64,000 nt of DNA from Vibrio cortegadensis (GCF_024347395.1 NZ_AP025472.1:620001-684000); one strand, 5' to 3'. Positions 23,517-32,733 are shown, numbered from the stretch's first letter. Notes: generated by a model from the letters alone, not told the origin. Program-made: numbers and translations.

Positions 23517-24749
23517 ATGAGAACGATAACGAGCAGTAACAAGAAAGTGCAAAAGCAGAAAGGCTTAGTTTTAGTCATGGTGACGATGGCTATGTTGGTC
23601 TTTGTCGCGATTGCTGCACTTTCGATTGATATCAACCATCTCATGGTAAATAAGACACGACTCCAAAATGCAGTGGACTCAGCGGCTCTTTCCGCGGCGG
23701 TTTTAATTGATAGTGACAGCAGTATCGCCGATGCAACGGCAGCGGCAAACACCACATTCACCAATATGGCAGGCGCGGTGGGTAACAGTGAGATGGATAT
23801 GTCGACAGCCAATGTATCGGTGACCTATTCAAATGACCCGCAGACTTTTCCAGATTCTAGCTTTGATAGTTCGTTAGATGTGTATGTGCGAGTAGAAGTA
23901 ACGAGCTTGGATATGGACGAGTTTTTTATTCAAGCATTCGGGCTTCAAAAAACGGTATCCGCGAGTGCTGTTGCAGGGCCAAGCTCTGCATCGATAAAAG
24001 CGTGTAACATCGTTCCTATGTCAGTGTGCTCTGGTGGCGGAACTTCTACCGATGGTTATGAGCGAGGTGAGCTATATATGCTTAAACTTGCGAGTACAAG
24101 TCAAGGAACGATGGGACCCGGAAACTATCAACTCCTCGATTTTGGTTCTGGTGCTAGTACCATTCGATCTGCATTGGCTGGTGGGTATGACGGGTGCATT
24201 ACGATTGGTGAAAATATAGATACAAAACCTGGAGGCAATGTAGGGCCTGTTGGTCAAGGGATCAATTCTCGATTTGGTGTTTATAGTGGCGGTGGATTGT
24301 CTTCATCGGATTACCCTACAGATATTTATGTCAAAGAGCCATCAACGTTAGCGACAGCCGACAACAGCGGCAATATTACCTATAACGATACAAGTGGTGC
24401 CGGTGGCGACCCTTGGGGCTACAGTGATTACATGGCATCGACCCCTGATTGTTCTGGTGAGAGTAACTGTCGCATTGGATCTGGAGGTGTTGCAGATAGA
24501 CGAATCTTACCAGTCCCAGTTGTTGATTGTTCTACGGCCTCTGGGGGGACTTCAAACGTTAAAGTGACTGCAATAGGTTGCTTCTTCTTATTACAACAAG
24601 CCCCAACCAATAATGGAAGTCATGAGGGGGTTTTTGGTGAGTTTATTGAAGACTGCACGGTAGATCATAGTAATTCAGGTCCCACCCCTGAAGATGAAGG
24701 ACCTTATAGAATACAGCTCTATAAAGATCCATTAAGTACGGAGTCTTGA
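23517..24749 (+). CDS. tadG: TadG-like pilus assembly protein
   Basis: A 410-residue protein with the Tad_N (TadE/G-like) N-terminal module: a positively charged start, KGLVLVMVTMAMLVFVAIAAL as the membrane segment near residues 15-38, then SIDINHLMVNKTRLQNAVDSAALSAA. The C-terminal 350 residues are extracytoplasmic, Ser/Gly/Thr-rich, and contain several cysteines (for example VPMSVCSGGG, TPDCSGESNCR) that could form disulphides. I see no von Willebrand MIDAS motif, unlike many TadG proteins. It precedes tadE by 1 nt, and its place before tadZ differs from the classic order, where tadG is last. Confidence 0.82.
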   Translation: MRTITSSNKKVQKQKGLVLVMVTMAMLVFVAIAALSIDINHLMVNKTRLQNAVDSAALSAAVLIDSDSSIADATAAANTTFTNMAGAVGNSEMDMSTANVSVTYSNDPQTFPDSSFDSSLDVYVRVEVTSLDMDEFFIQAFGLQKTVSASAVAGPSSASIKACNIVPMSVCSGGGTSTDGYERGELYMLKLASTSQGTMGPGNYQLLDFGSGASTIRSALAGGYDGCITIGENIDTKPGGNVGPVGQGINSRFGVYSGGGLSSSDYPTDIYVKEPSTLATADNSGNITYNDTSGAGGDPWGYSDYMASTPDCSGESNCRIGSGGVADRRILPVPVVDCSTASGGTSNVKVTAIGCFFLLQQAPTNNGSHEGVFGEFIEDCTVDHSNSGPTPEDEGPYRIQLYKDPLSTES

Positions 24750-24750
24750 T

Positions 24751-25185
24751 ATGAAAACGATACTTAGACATAAACAAAATGGATTAGCGGCTGTTGAATT
24801 TATTATCGTTTTTCCCGTGCTGTTACTACTATTAGTAGGAGTCATTGAAATCGGTAACATAATGTTGGAGCAAAATAGCTTAAATAAAGGGGTACAAAAC
24901 GGAGCTCGATATGCGGTAACGGAAGTGTATGGGACCTCCTCTTATGATCAAATTGCCGATGAAGATGAGATCAAAAATATCGTGCTTTACGGACAATCTA
25001 GTACTGGCAGCCACCGAATTTTAGACGCTTTAGCGGTGAGTGATATCTCGGTTTCTCATGTCAATGGTTATGTTACGGTTTCGGCAAGTTATGACTATTT
25101 ACCAAGCTTTTTAGTCTTACCAATATCCAATACCTCTTTAGCTGTCACATTGAACGCATCGTCAGTCATGAGGACAGGGCCATGA
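24751..25185 (+). CDS. tadE: TadE-like pseudopilin
   Basis: A 144-residue TadE family protein. HKQNGLAAVEFIIVFPVLLLLLVGVIEIG combines a prepilin-like leader with Glu at position +5 and a hydrophobic helix, followed by a periplasmic domain ending in LNASSVMRTGP. TadE pseudopilins are cut by TadV and needed for Flp pilus formation. The gene follows tadG by 1 nt and overlaps tadF by 4 nt, so the three are translationally coupled. Confidence 0.9.
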   Translation: MKTILRHKQNGLAAVEFIIVFPVLLLLLVGVIEIGNIMLEQNSLNKGVQNGARYAVTEVYGTSSYDQIADEDEIKNIVLYGQSSTGSHRILDALAVSDISVSHVNGYVTVSASYDYLPSFLVLPISNTSLAVTLNASSVMRTGP

Positions 25186-25682
25186 ACAGTCAGCGAGAAA
25201 ATCAAAAAGGGCTAGCGATTATTGAGTTTACTGTGGTGTCGAGTGCGTTGTTACTGATGTTATTTGGCATCATTTCGTTCGGTTATTACATGTTTTCTTT
25301 ACAAATGGTGAACGAAATTACACGAAAAGCAGCGCGTTTAGCCAGTGTATGTTATGTCACGGATTCAGCGGATATTAACACTTTGGTTATTGACAGTAAT
25401 GCACCTTCAGATTTCACCACAAGCCATTTAGTTATTGAGTACTTAGATGAATCTGGTGGTGTTGTTACTGGTGATTTAGAAGATGAAGATACATTTACAT
25501 CAATAAGGTTTGTTAGAGCAAAAGTAGATAACTATGACTATCAGTTTATTTCCCTTTTCAACTATTTGGGAAACAACGGGCTGGTATCGGTACCTAGTTT
25601 TGAAACCACACTACCAGCAGAAAGTCTTGGGGTAGTTAGGCCAAATAAAAATAACACAAATGGAACCAAGACCGATTGCTAA
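25182..25682 (+). CDS. tadF: TadF-like pseudopilin
   Basis: A 166-residue TadE-domain protein, the second pseudopilin of the set. NQKGLAIIEFTVVSSALLLMLFGIISFG gives the Gly cleavage site, Glu+5 and membrane helix. The periplasmic part holds a Cys (ASVCYVTDS) and another at the C-terminus. It overlaps tadE by 4 nt (ATGA) and ends 15 nt before tadZ. Assignment as TadF rather than a second TadE rests on gene order and size. Confidence 0.85.
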   Translation: MNSQRENQKGLAIIEFTVVSSALLLMLFGIISFGYYMFSLQMVNEITRKAARLASVCYVTDSADINTLVIDSNAPSDFTTSHLVIEYLDESGGVVTGDLEDEDTFTSIRFVRAKVDNYDYQFISLFNYLGNNGLVSVPSFETTLPAESLGVVRPNKNNTNGTKTDC

Positions 25683-25697
25683 GGAAGGGGATCGACT

Positions 25698-26912
25698 ATG
25701 GGAGAAGCGGTGAAACTAACGATGCAAGATGATAACCAATTAAGGTTAAAAACGAATCTGTGCATATGGGTTTTGTATTCAAATGATCGTTTTAAACTTC
25801 ACATGGGGCAAGAGCTTGAGAAGTGTCGAAATCTGACGTTCGAAATGATCTCCATGTATAGCTTAGATGTGGGGAGCTTAAAACAACTCACCCCTCCAGA
25901 TTTAATTTTCGTGGAAACAGGGCCTAATTGGGCGCAGAAGATTGTGGTCTTACAAGAGTATGAGCCTCCAACATCGGAGTATGAAGCTTCTCTTGTGGTA
26001 TTTGGTGATGAAAGCGATAACGGCGCATTAAAAATCGCCTTACGAATTGGAGCCGCCGATTTTGTTTCTGATCGAGTAGTACTCAGCGAACTCTTTCCAT
26101 TGCTAAAAAACGTCGCGGAAGAAAAAATCGCGAGTCGTAATATGGGGGAGTTGTTCATTTTTATGAATACCAAAGGGGGCTCAGGGGCTTCAACCCTTGC
26201 ATTAAATACTGCGATGGAGATAGCTAGTTATCATAAAGATGAGGTGCTACTTCTCGATTTAGATATGCAATTTGGCGTGATATCGGATTACCTAAATGTG
26301 GCTCCCTCTTATAGTATTTCAGATGCAATCACCAATGTCGCTGATTTAGATGAAAGCTCATTGAGCAGTATGGTTACAAAACACCCATCGGGGTTACATA
26401 TGCTGAGTTTTGGTCTTGAAAACAGTAATGAAGATTTCGATCAAGCTAAAAATATTGGAAAGCTATTACCTACACTAAGGGAATTTTATCCTTATCTCAT
26501 CGTGGACTTATCAAGAGGCATCGATAAGTTATTTTCCTCTGTGATCTCGTCAGCCAGTAAAGTATTCCTCATTACTCAGCAAAATCTAGTAGCTGTAAAA
26601 AATACGACTCGAATTAGTCGTGCACTAACGTTTGAATACGGCATAACACGAGAACAAATTGAGTTGATTGTTAATCGATATGAAAAACGCCAATCAATAA
26701 AAATCAAAGATATTGAGCAGACGATCAATGGGGTAAAAGTACATATGATTCCCAATGATTTTAAAGTTGCAATTGAAAGTGCAAACCTAGGCAAGCCGTT
26801 TATAGAGTCAAGGAAAAGCAGTCCAATTACTAAATCGGTCGTGGAGTTTTCACACTTAATATCACCGCCAGAAGAGTCCAAAAAAGGATGGCTGAAACGA
26901 TTGTTTTCATAG
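25698..26912 (+). CDS. tadZ: TadZ/CpaE pilus localisation ATPase
   Basis: A 404-residue MinD/ParA-superfamily protein. Residues 20-135 form a receiver-like domain without an obvious phosphorylation triad, as in other TadZ proteins. The deviant Walker A is KGGSGAST at 159-166, with the signature lysine K159, and LLDLDMQFG is the Walker A' region. TadZ marks the polar site of Flp pilus assembly. The stop is 31 nt before tadA. A hydrophobic-basic tail (KKGWLKRLFS) could help membrane association. Confidence 0.92.
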   Translation: MGEAVKLTMQDDNQLRLKTNLCIWVLYSNDRFKLHMGQELEKCRNLTFEMISMYSLDVGSLKQLTPPDLIFVETGPNWAQKIVVLQEYEPPTSEYEASLVVFGDESDNGALKIALRIGAADFVSDRVVLSELFPLLKNVAEEKIASRNMGELFIFMNTKGGSGASTLALNTAMEIASYHKDEVLLLDLDMQFGVISDYLNVAPSYSISDAITNVADLDESSLSSMVTKHPSGLHMLSFGLENSNEDFDQAKNIGKLLPTLREFYPYLIVDLSRGIDKLFSSVISSASKVFLITQQNLVAVKNTTRISRALTFEYGITREQIELIVNRYEKRQSIKIKDIEQTINGVKVHMIPNDFKVAIESANLGKPFIESRKSSPITKSVVEFSHLISPPEESKKGWLKRLFS

Positions 26913-26943
26913 AATTAGTTTCAGAATAGAATAAGGGATTGCT

Positions 26944-28395
26944 ATGTTCTTTAAACGAAAAAATATAAATCCAGACTTTCAAGAGAAAGCGTTGTCAGTT
27001 GATGATTCTACGGTACAAGATGACAGCCCCGTTGATTTTTCTAATGAGCATCCGGAAAATAAAGTCGAAAGAAAACTGCGAGAAGCTGAAGCAAAAAATA
27101 AAGCGGTCGATGAGGAAAAAAAGATCCTCGAACATGAGTTGGAGATGAAGCACTACTATCATCAGCGCTTACTCGAGACCCTTGATTTGGGGCTGTTATC
27201 TAGCCTAGAAAAGGAGCGAGCACGCAAGGATCTTCATGACGCTATTGTTCAGTTAATGGCTGATGATAAAACCCATCCAATGAGTGCCGAAGGGCGTAAA
27301 CGAGTTATTCAACAGATTGAAGATGAAGTGTTTGGGTTAGGTCCATTAGAGCCTCTTCTTAATGACCCAACAGTATCAGACATCTTAGTGAATGGACCGA
27401 AGAACGTATTTGTAGAGCGCTTTGGTAAATTAGAGAAAACCCCATATACCTTTTTAGATGATCGTCATTTAAGAAACATCATCGATAGAATTGTAAGCCA
27501 AGTTGGACGACGAATTGATGAAGCATCACCGATGGTTGATGCGCGTCTACTCGATGGTTCTCGTGTTAACGCCATTATCCCTCCCTTAGCTCTCGATGGC
27601 CCTTCTGTTTCTATTCGTCGTTTTGCAGTCGATAAGCTAACGATGGACAATTTATTAAATTTCAATTCGCTCTCTAAACCTATGGCTCGATTTGTCGAAG
27701 CGGCGGTAAAAGGGGAGCTTAATATTTTGATTTCTGGTGGTACGGGGTCGGGGAAAACGACCACATTGAATATTTTTTCAGGGTTCATTCCTAGCGATGA
27801 TCGTATTGTCACAATAGAAGATTCAGCGGAACTACAACTGCAACAACCTCATGTGGTTCGTTTGGAAACGCGCCCAGCAAACCTGGAAGGAAAGGGGGAA
27901 ATAGGGCAGCGTGAGCTGGTCAAAAACTCACTTCGTATGAGGCCCGATAGAGTCGTTCTTGGTGAGGTTAGGGGGAGTGAAGCCGTTGATATGCTGGCGG
28001 CAATGAATACCGGGCATGACGGTTCGTTGGCGACGATACATGCTAACACCCCACGAGATGCACTAAGTCGGGTTGAAAACATGTTCTCAATGGCTGGATG
28101 GAATATCTCAGCGAAGAATCTACGTTCCCAAATCGCTTCCGCGATCCACTTGGTTGTGCAGATGGAGCGTCAAGAAGATGGTAAACGGCGCATGGTGAGC
28201 ATCCAAGAGATTAATGGAATGGAAGGCGAAATTATCACCATGTCTGAGATATTTAAATTTCACAGACAAGGGGTTGATGAAGACGGCAATATTATCGGTT
28301 ATTACACCGCGACAGGTGTCGTCCCCTCTTGTCATGAACAGCTGACTAAGCGTGGTCTTGAGCTTCCATTTGAGCTGTTTAATGAAACCTATTAA
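26944..28395 (+). CDS. tadA: Pilus assembly ATPase TadA/CpaF
   Basis: A 483-residue secretion ATPase of the TadA/CpaF branch of the VirB11/GspE superfamily, which powers Flp pilus assembly. Walker A is GGTGSGKT at 265-272; the Asp box IEDSAELQL, Walker B RPDRVVLGEVRG and the His box HDGSLATIHANTPRDAL are intact. Residues 40-70 are highly charged and probably coiled-coil. The protein is complete, so the machine should be powered. Confidence 0.96.
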   Translation: MFFKRKNINPDFQEKALSVDDSTVQDDSPVDFSNEHPENKVERKLREAEAKNKAVDEEKKILEHELEMKHYYHQRLLETLDLGLLSSLEKERARKDLHDAIVQLMADDKTHPMSAEGRKRVIQQIEDEVFGLGPLEPLLNDPTVSDILVNGPKNVFVERFGKLEKTPYTFLDDRHLRNIIDRIVSQVGRRIDEASPMVDARLLDGSRVNAIIPPLALDGPSVSIRRFAVDKLTMDNLLNFNSLSKPMARFVEAAVKGELNILISGGTGSGKTTTLNIFSGFIPSDDRIVTIEDSAELQLQQPHVVRLETRPANLEGKGEIGQRELVKNSLRMRPDRVVLGEVRGSEAVDMLAAMNTGHDGSLATIHANTPRDALSRVENMFSMAGWNISAKNLRSQIASAIHLVVQMERQEDGKRRMVSIQEINGMEGEIITMSEIFKFHRQGVDEDGNIIGYYTATGVVPSCHEQLTKRGLELPFELFNETY

Positions 28396-28409
28396 TAAGG
28401 AGTAGCGTT

Positions 28410-29378
28410 ATGGAAAACGACATTACTTTCTTCCTCGTTCTGCTCTTTTTTGCTGTTGTGTTTATTTCTCAAGCGTTGATCTTGCCTGCGGCTGGGAGTA
28501 AAGCAAAGCACCAAGAGCTAGCCAAACGCTTGAAAGAGACACAATCCAATTTGGATGAAGAGAGTCGTTCACTATTGCAAGAGCACTACCTTCGAAGCTT
28601 AACTCCACTTGATCGTAAACTCGTGAAGTATTCGATATTTTCATCGTTAAAAAAATCATTAGAGCTTTCAGGTTATGACTGGTCATTGAGTCAAACCTTG
28701 GCCGTTACTGGGCTTCTGAGTTTATCATCACTCGTTTTTCTACTACTGATTGGTCAATTCTGGTATGTCGCGGTCTCTGCGGCTTTAGGTGTGTGGTTTA
28801 TCATGCATTTTATCTTACAGAAAAAGATTTCCGATCGACTGGCTAAGTTTGAAGAACAACTCCCAGATGCGCTCGATATCATCAAGCGAATGTTGCAAGC
28901 GGGACAACCAGTGACACAAGCATTTAATGAAGTTGGGAATGAAATGCCAGCCCCAATTGGTGTCGAATTCAAGAATACCTTTAACCTTCTAAATTACGGT
29001 TATGACATGCGTCTGGCGATTATGCAGATGGCAGACAGGACCCCCACCGTCTCTATGCTCGCGTTTTCCAGTGCCGTGTTATTGCAGAAAGAGACTGGGG
29101 GGAATTTATCAGAAAACCTAGAGAAGGTGTCTCAGGTGTTAAGGGCGCGGTTTAAGCTGACTCGAAAAATTAAGACTATTTCCGCAGAGAGTAGAATGTC
29201 CGCTTGGATTTTGGTTCTGTCGCCTTTCATCTTATTTCTTGGAATGTCTTTTATTAACCCAGTTTATTTAGAGCCGTTATATCAAGATCCTCGAGGGATT
29301 AAATTAATTAGTATTGGCGTGGTGAGCCTGTTTTTTGGTGCGCTTTGGATCCGTCAAATAATCAACTTTGAGGTGTGA
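28410..29378 (+). CDS. tadB: Inner-membrane platform protein TadB
   Basis: A 322-residue integral membrane protein with a type II secretion F domain (FEEQLPDALDIIKRMLQAGQPVTQAF) between an N-terminal pair and a C-terminal pair of membrane segments. TadB partners with TadC to form the platform that TadA acts on. It follows tadA by 14 nt and tadC begins 1 nt after it, with the stop and start separated by a single T. Confidence 0.93.
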   Translation: MENDITFFLVLLFFAVVFISQALILPAAGSKAKHQELAKRLKETQSNLDEESRSLLQEHYLRSLTPLDRKLVKYSIFSSLKKSLELSGYDWSLSQTLAVTGLLSLSSLVFLLLIGQFWYVAVSAALGVWFIMHFILQKKISDRLAKFEEQLPDALDIIKRMLQAGQPVTQAFNEVGNEMPAPIGVEFKNTFNLLNYGYDMRLAIMQMADRTPTVSMLAFSSAVLLQKETGGNLSENLEKVSQVLRARFKLTRKIKTISAESRMSAWILVLSPFILFLGMSFINPVYLEPLYQDPRGIKLISIGVVSLFFGALWIRQIINFEV

Positions 29379-29379
29379 T

Positions 29380-30324
29380 ATGGATAAGATTTTAGATCTC
29401 ATTGTAAATTTTGAAATCAATGAAGAGACGCTTTTTCTCGGTATGATTTTGTTGTCAACATCACTTTTAATAGTGAGTATTAGCTTTATTTTTATGGGGA
29501 CGCGTTCCCCAATTAAGCGAAAGTTAGAAATCATGCAACAAGAAGGGGGCGGCGCTAAACCTAAAAGAAATCAAACGTTTGATAATACGTTAGAGTCTTT
29601 AGCGCCCATAATTTCCTCTCGAGATGTGAAAGAGAAAGAGAGCCTTCGACATAAATTAATGCATGCCGGATTTCATGACAGTAATGCACTGACTATATTT
29701 TATGCCATTAAAGTCTTTTCGATGGTTATCGGCTTTGGTGGAGCCGCGGCTTTCTACTTTTTTTTACCTGATTTAGGAAGCCTCAACTTAGTGATGATCG
29801 TGAGCGTTGCTGTGGGTCTTTACCTGCCTAATGTTGCGCTTAGTCATTTTGTCAAAAAGCGCCAACGCCGTGTTCGTGGTGGTGTTCCTGACGCATTAGA
29901 TTTGCTGGTGGTTTGTACCGAATCAGGTCTTGGCTTCAATGCTGCTTTAAGGAGGGTGGCTGATGAATTAATGATCTCCCACCCTGATTTTGCCGATGAG
30001 TTGGATACCGTTTGCGCCAAAATTAAAGCGGGGGTCGAGATGTCTGATGCTTTCGAGGATTTAATTGAGAGAACGGGATTAAGTGAGATTACTGGTTTGG
30101 TTAATATGCTTTCGCATGCCTCAAGGATTGGGGGGAGTCTATCTCAAACATTGCGAGATTATACTGAAGATTTTAGAGATAAGAGAAACCAAGAAGTAGA
30201 AGAAATTGCAGCAAAAATACCGACTAAGATGATATTTCCGCTGCTGTTGTTTATATGGCCATGTTTTTTCATTGTTGCTATTGGGCCTGCGTTGATTTCA
30301 CTGTCTGATTCATTAGGCAGCTAG
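29380..30324 (+). CDS. tadC: Inner-membrane platform protein TadC
   Basis: A 314-residue TadC protein with the F domain signature GGVPDALDLLVVCTESGLGFNAAL and membrane segments near residues 20-40, 105-150 and 285-310. The start at 29380 (MDKILDLIV) directly follows the tadB stop; an in-frame ATG at 29368 would overlap tadB and is less likely. With TadB it forms the heteromeric platform. Confidence 0.93.
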   Translation: MDKILDLIVNFEINEETLFLGMILLSTSLLIVSISFIFMGTRSPIKRKLEIMQQEGGGAKPKRNQTFDNTLESLAPIISSRDVKEKESLRHKLMHAGFHDSNALTIFYAIKVFSMVIGFGGAAAFYFFLPDLGSLNLVMIVSVAVGLYLPNVALSHFVKKRQRRVRGGVPDALDLLVVCTESGLGFNAALRRVADELMISHPDFADELDTVCAKIKAGVEMSDAFEDLIERTGLSEITGLVNMLSHASRIGGSLSQTLRDYTEDFRDKRNQEVEEIAAKIPTKMIFPLLLFIWPCFFIVAIGPALISLSDSLGS

Positions 30325-30333
30325 GGAGTTTTA

Positions 30334-31365
30334 ATGAATAATTTATGGAAGACGTTCTTTTTAGTATCAAGTCTGTTCGTGCTATCAGGGTGTGCGAGTA
30401 GTGAGCCAGAAAAACCAAGTTTTGATAGTTCTCTTTATGAAGGACGCCCAATAGACACCTTAACATCGGATGCGGCGCCGCTGAGTGAAATGGAGGCGAT
30501 TCAACGAGGTGATATTGCACTAAGTAATAATAATATTGATCTCGCCTTGTATGAATATATACGTGCCCTTTCATTTCCAGACGCTCAACACCAAGATAAA
30601 ACTTTATACACCATAGGCCGAATCCACCAATCCAGGGATAATACGGTTTATGCAGAAAAAGCATTTCTCGCGTCTGTTGAGTACAATCCGAATAATGTTC
30701 AGGTACTGGAACAATTAGGATCAATTTACATGAAGCAGGGAAGTGTTCAGCAAGGAAAAAGTTATTTTTATCGGGCGCTTAATGCCGATCAGGTGAGGTT
30801 GAAAAATCCGAATACATTAAGTGATACCGTTGAGCTGGTAGAGATTAGGCAATTGCAAGTGGATAAGGATTCGCCAGCCTTAGCTTATATGGGATTAGGG
30901 ATTGTTGCTGATATTGAGGCTCAACATGAATACGCAAAAGTTTTCTATCACAAGGCGATAGAGGTAAAGCCTAACTCGGTTAAAGCACTTTTGAATCTCG
31001 GTTACTCTTATTATATGAGTGGAAATTACACTTCGGCTAAACGCTATACCATGTCAGCACTGGAAAAAGATCCAAACAATGAAAAAGCACAAAATAATTT
31101 AGCGCTTATTTACTTAGGTAAAGGTGAAATTAAGCGGGCGATAAACGTTTTCATGCGCCATATGGATGCTGCTGAAGCGCTGAACAACGTGGGCTATTTT
31201 CTTATCCTTCAAGGAAAACCAGACAAAGCGGTGCCTTATTTGCAGCAGGCTATCGATAAGAAACCCTCTTATTATCCCGTCGCAAATGAAAACTTAGAGA
31301 GAGCGCTTGCCGAAGTTAGGGCTATTACGCCAGATGCGGCAGAGACATCCAATGCACTTCAGTAG
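30334..31365 (+). CDS. tadD: TadD lipoprotein with TPR repeats
   Basis: A 343-residue lipoprotein (lipobox LSGC, Cys20) carrying about five tetratricopeptide repeats, for example AYMGLGIVADIEAQHEYAKV, ALLNLGYSYYMSGNYTSAKR and AQNNLALIYLGKGEIKRAIN. TadD is a TPR pilotin-like factor required for secretin function in tad systems. It is the last gene of the operon; its stop codon lies within the first copy of a 26-bp tandem repeat, and a terminator follows 74 nt later. Confidence 0.92.
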   Translation: MNNLWKTFFLVSSLFVLSGCASSEPEKPSFDSSLYEGRPIDTLTSDAAPLSEMEAIQRGDIALSNNNIDLALYEYIRALSFPDAQHQDKTLYTIGRIHQSRDNTVYAEKAFLASVEYNPNNVQVLEQLGSIYMKQGSVQQGKSYFYRALNADQVRLKNPNTLSDTVELVEIRQLQVDKDSPALAYMGLGIVADIEAQHEYAKVFYHKAIEVKPNSVKALLNLGYSYYMSGNYTSAKRYTMSALEKDPNNEKAQNNLALIYLGKGEIKRAINVFMRHMDAAEALNNVGYFLILQGKPDKAVPYLQQAIDKKPSYYPVANENLERALAEVRAITPDAAETSNALQ

Positions 31366-31408
31366 ATAGGAGTAATAGAGCCATTCAGTAAATAGAAGTA
31401 GTAGAGCC
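31358..31408. repeat. 26-bp tandem repeat across the tadD stop codon
   Basis: Units 31358-31382 and 31384-31408 match at 22 of 25 positions (both run TTCAGTA to TAGAGCC). A partial third copy (AATAGAAGTG) lies at 31431-31440. The first unit contains the tadD stop codon. Confidence 0.75.
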
Positions 31409-31438
31409 TGCGGGTTGGAATACTCTCGCCAATAGAAG

Positions 31439-31468
31439 TGGTGATCCATTGTAGGATCACCATTTTTT
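31439..31468 (+). terminator. Terminator of the tad operon
   Basis: A 9-bp stem (31439-31447 with 31454-31462), a 6-nt loop and a T6 run at 31463-31468. Confidence 0.9.
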
Positions 31469-31527
31469 GTGAATTAATTTGAATGATTTGATAAGAGGGC
31501 TCAATCTTCATCATTAATAGTTCATCG

Positions 31528-32670
31528 CTATAGGTGGCTTATTCCCACCCCAGATACAGCGAAAAGTAGCACTAAATAGACGATGGGTATTTTCCACTGT
31601 TTCAGTAAGTAGAAGCCTAAGATCACTGCGGCTATGTCTAAACCTGAAGCGACAGCACTGACAAAAACGGGTTGGTAGAGTGCTGATAGAAGTAAGCCTA
31701 CAACGGAGGCGTTAATTCCATTGAGCACTCCCGAAACGAAAGCGTTACTTGCTAGGGTTTGCCAGTTTTTTAATACACTAAGAAGCAGTAAAAAGCCCGG
31801 AAGGAATACCGCAAGTGTCGCCAGCAATGCCCCGAAAATAGGCGTGTTAGGCAGTAATTGATAACCAATATAGGTAGCAAAAGTAAACATTGGTCCTGGA
31901 ACCGCTTGAGCTGTGGCATAGCCCGTCAAAAAAGCTTCCTGAGTTAATTGGTCACCAACAATGTTTTGCAGTAGTGGAAGAACGACATGGCCCCCACCAA
32001 AGACCAAACTCCCCGCTTGAAAGAAGTCTGAAAATAGCCCAATTTCAGGTGCAGCCTTACTTATGAGCGGTAACCCGAAGAGCAAAAGAGCAAACAGTAA
32101 AAGAGGAATCAGTGATATTTTATGTGGGCTTGGGGGCTGGGTTTGTCTGTCTTGTAGCTTGACCGCTCCAACCATGCCACATAGCAATAAAAGAGATACC
32201 TGAGTACCGATGCTAGGAATAAGCAGCAGACCTAAAGCAGTGATGACGCATAGAGTGACAGACAGGCGTGATTGGCAAAATTTTTTGTACATTCCCCATG
32301 TCGCATCGGCAACGACCACGACGGCGAGAAGTTTTAATCCATGTACTACATTTTGAAATAGAGGGGATTCCGTTAACTGACTGCTTAGAACCGCAAGTAA
32401 TAACATGATCAAGATAGATGGAAGTGTAAACCCAAGAAAAGCCATGCATGCTCCACTTAATCCTCCTTTTTTATAGCCTATAGCAAAACCTACTTGGCTT
32501 GATCCCGGGCCGGGAAGAAACTGGCTCAGAGCGACTATCTGGGCATAATCTTTATCACTTAGCCAATTTAATTTTTCAACGAATGTTTGTCTGAAGTATC
32601 CAATGTGGGCAGCCGGACCTCCAAAACTGATCCAACCTAATCCAAAGAAAACTTTGAAGATAGAAAACAT
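31528..32670 (-). CDS. chrA: Chromate transporter, CHR family
   Basis: A 380-residue two-domain CHR permease that exports chromate or a related oxyanion. The N-terminal half carries FGGPAAHIGYFR and SQFLPGPGSSQVGFAIG; the C-terminal half repeats the theme with FGGGHVVLPLL and AVPGPMFTFATYIG. About ten to twelve hydrophobic segments are visible. It is divergent from a LysR regulator across a short intergenic palindrome, suggesting inducible control. True substrate is not proven by sequence. Confidence 0.9.
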   Translation of the reverse strand: MFSIFKVFFGLGWISFGGPAAHIGYFRQTFVEKLNWLSDKDYAQIVALSQFLPGPGSSQVGFAIGYKKGGLSGACMAFLGFTLPSILIMLLLAVLSSQLTESPLFQNVVHGLKLLAVVVVADATWGMYKKFCQSRLSVTLCVITALGLLLIPSIGTQVSLLLLCGMVGAVKLQDRQTQPPSPHKISLIPLLLFALLLFGLPLISKAAPEIGLFSDFFQAGSLVFGGGHVVLPLLQNIVGDQLTQEAFLTGYATAQAVPGPMFTFATYIGYQLLPNTPIFGALLATLAVFLPGFLLLLSVLKNWQTLASNAFVSGVLNGINASVVGLLLSALYQPVFVSAVASGLDIAAVILGFYLLKQWKIPIVYLVLLFAVSGVGISHL

Positions 32671-32710
32671 AGTGTGTACTCATAAAATTAATCATCGTGG
32701 GTAGAGTACG

Positions 32711-32733
32711 ATTTGAATTATAATGATTCAAAT
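32711..32733. promoter_or_regulatory. Palindromic operator between chrA and lysR
   Basis: ATTTGAAT at 32711-32718 and ATTCAAAT at 32726-32733 are perfect inverted arms around a 7-nt spacer. The spacer and its edge contain TATAAT (32719-32724), a -10 box for the rightward LysR gene, so regulator binding here would repress its own gene while acting on chrA. Confidence 0.7.

Noticed and set aside
30278..30724. 148-codon open frame antisense to tadD
   Set aside because: The sense strand encodes a clear lipoprotein with TPR repeats; the antisense product has no recognisable features.
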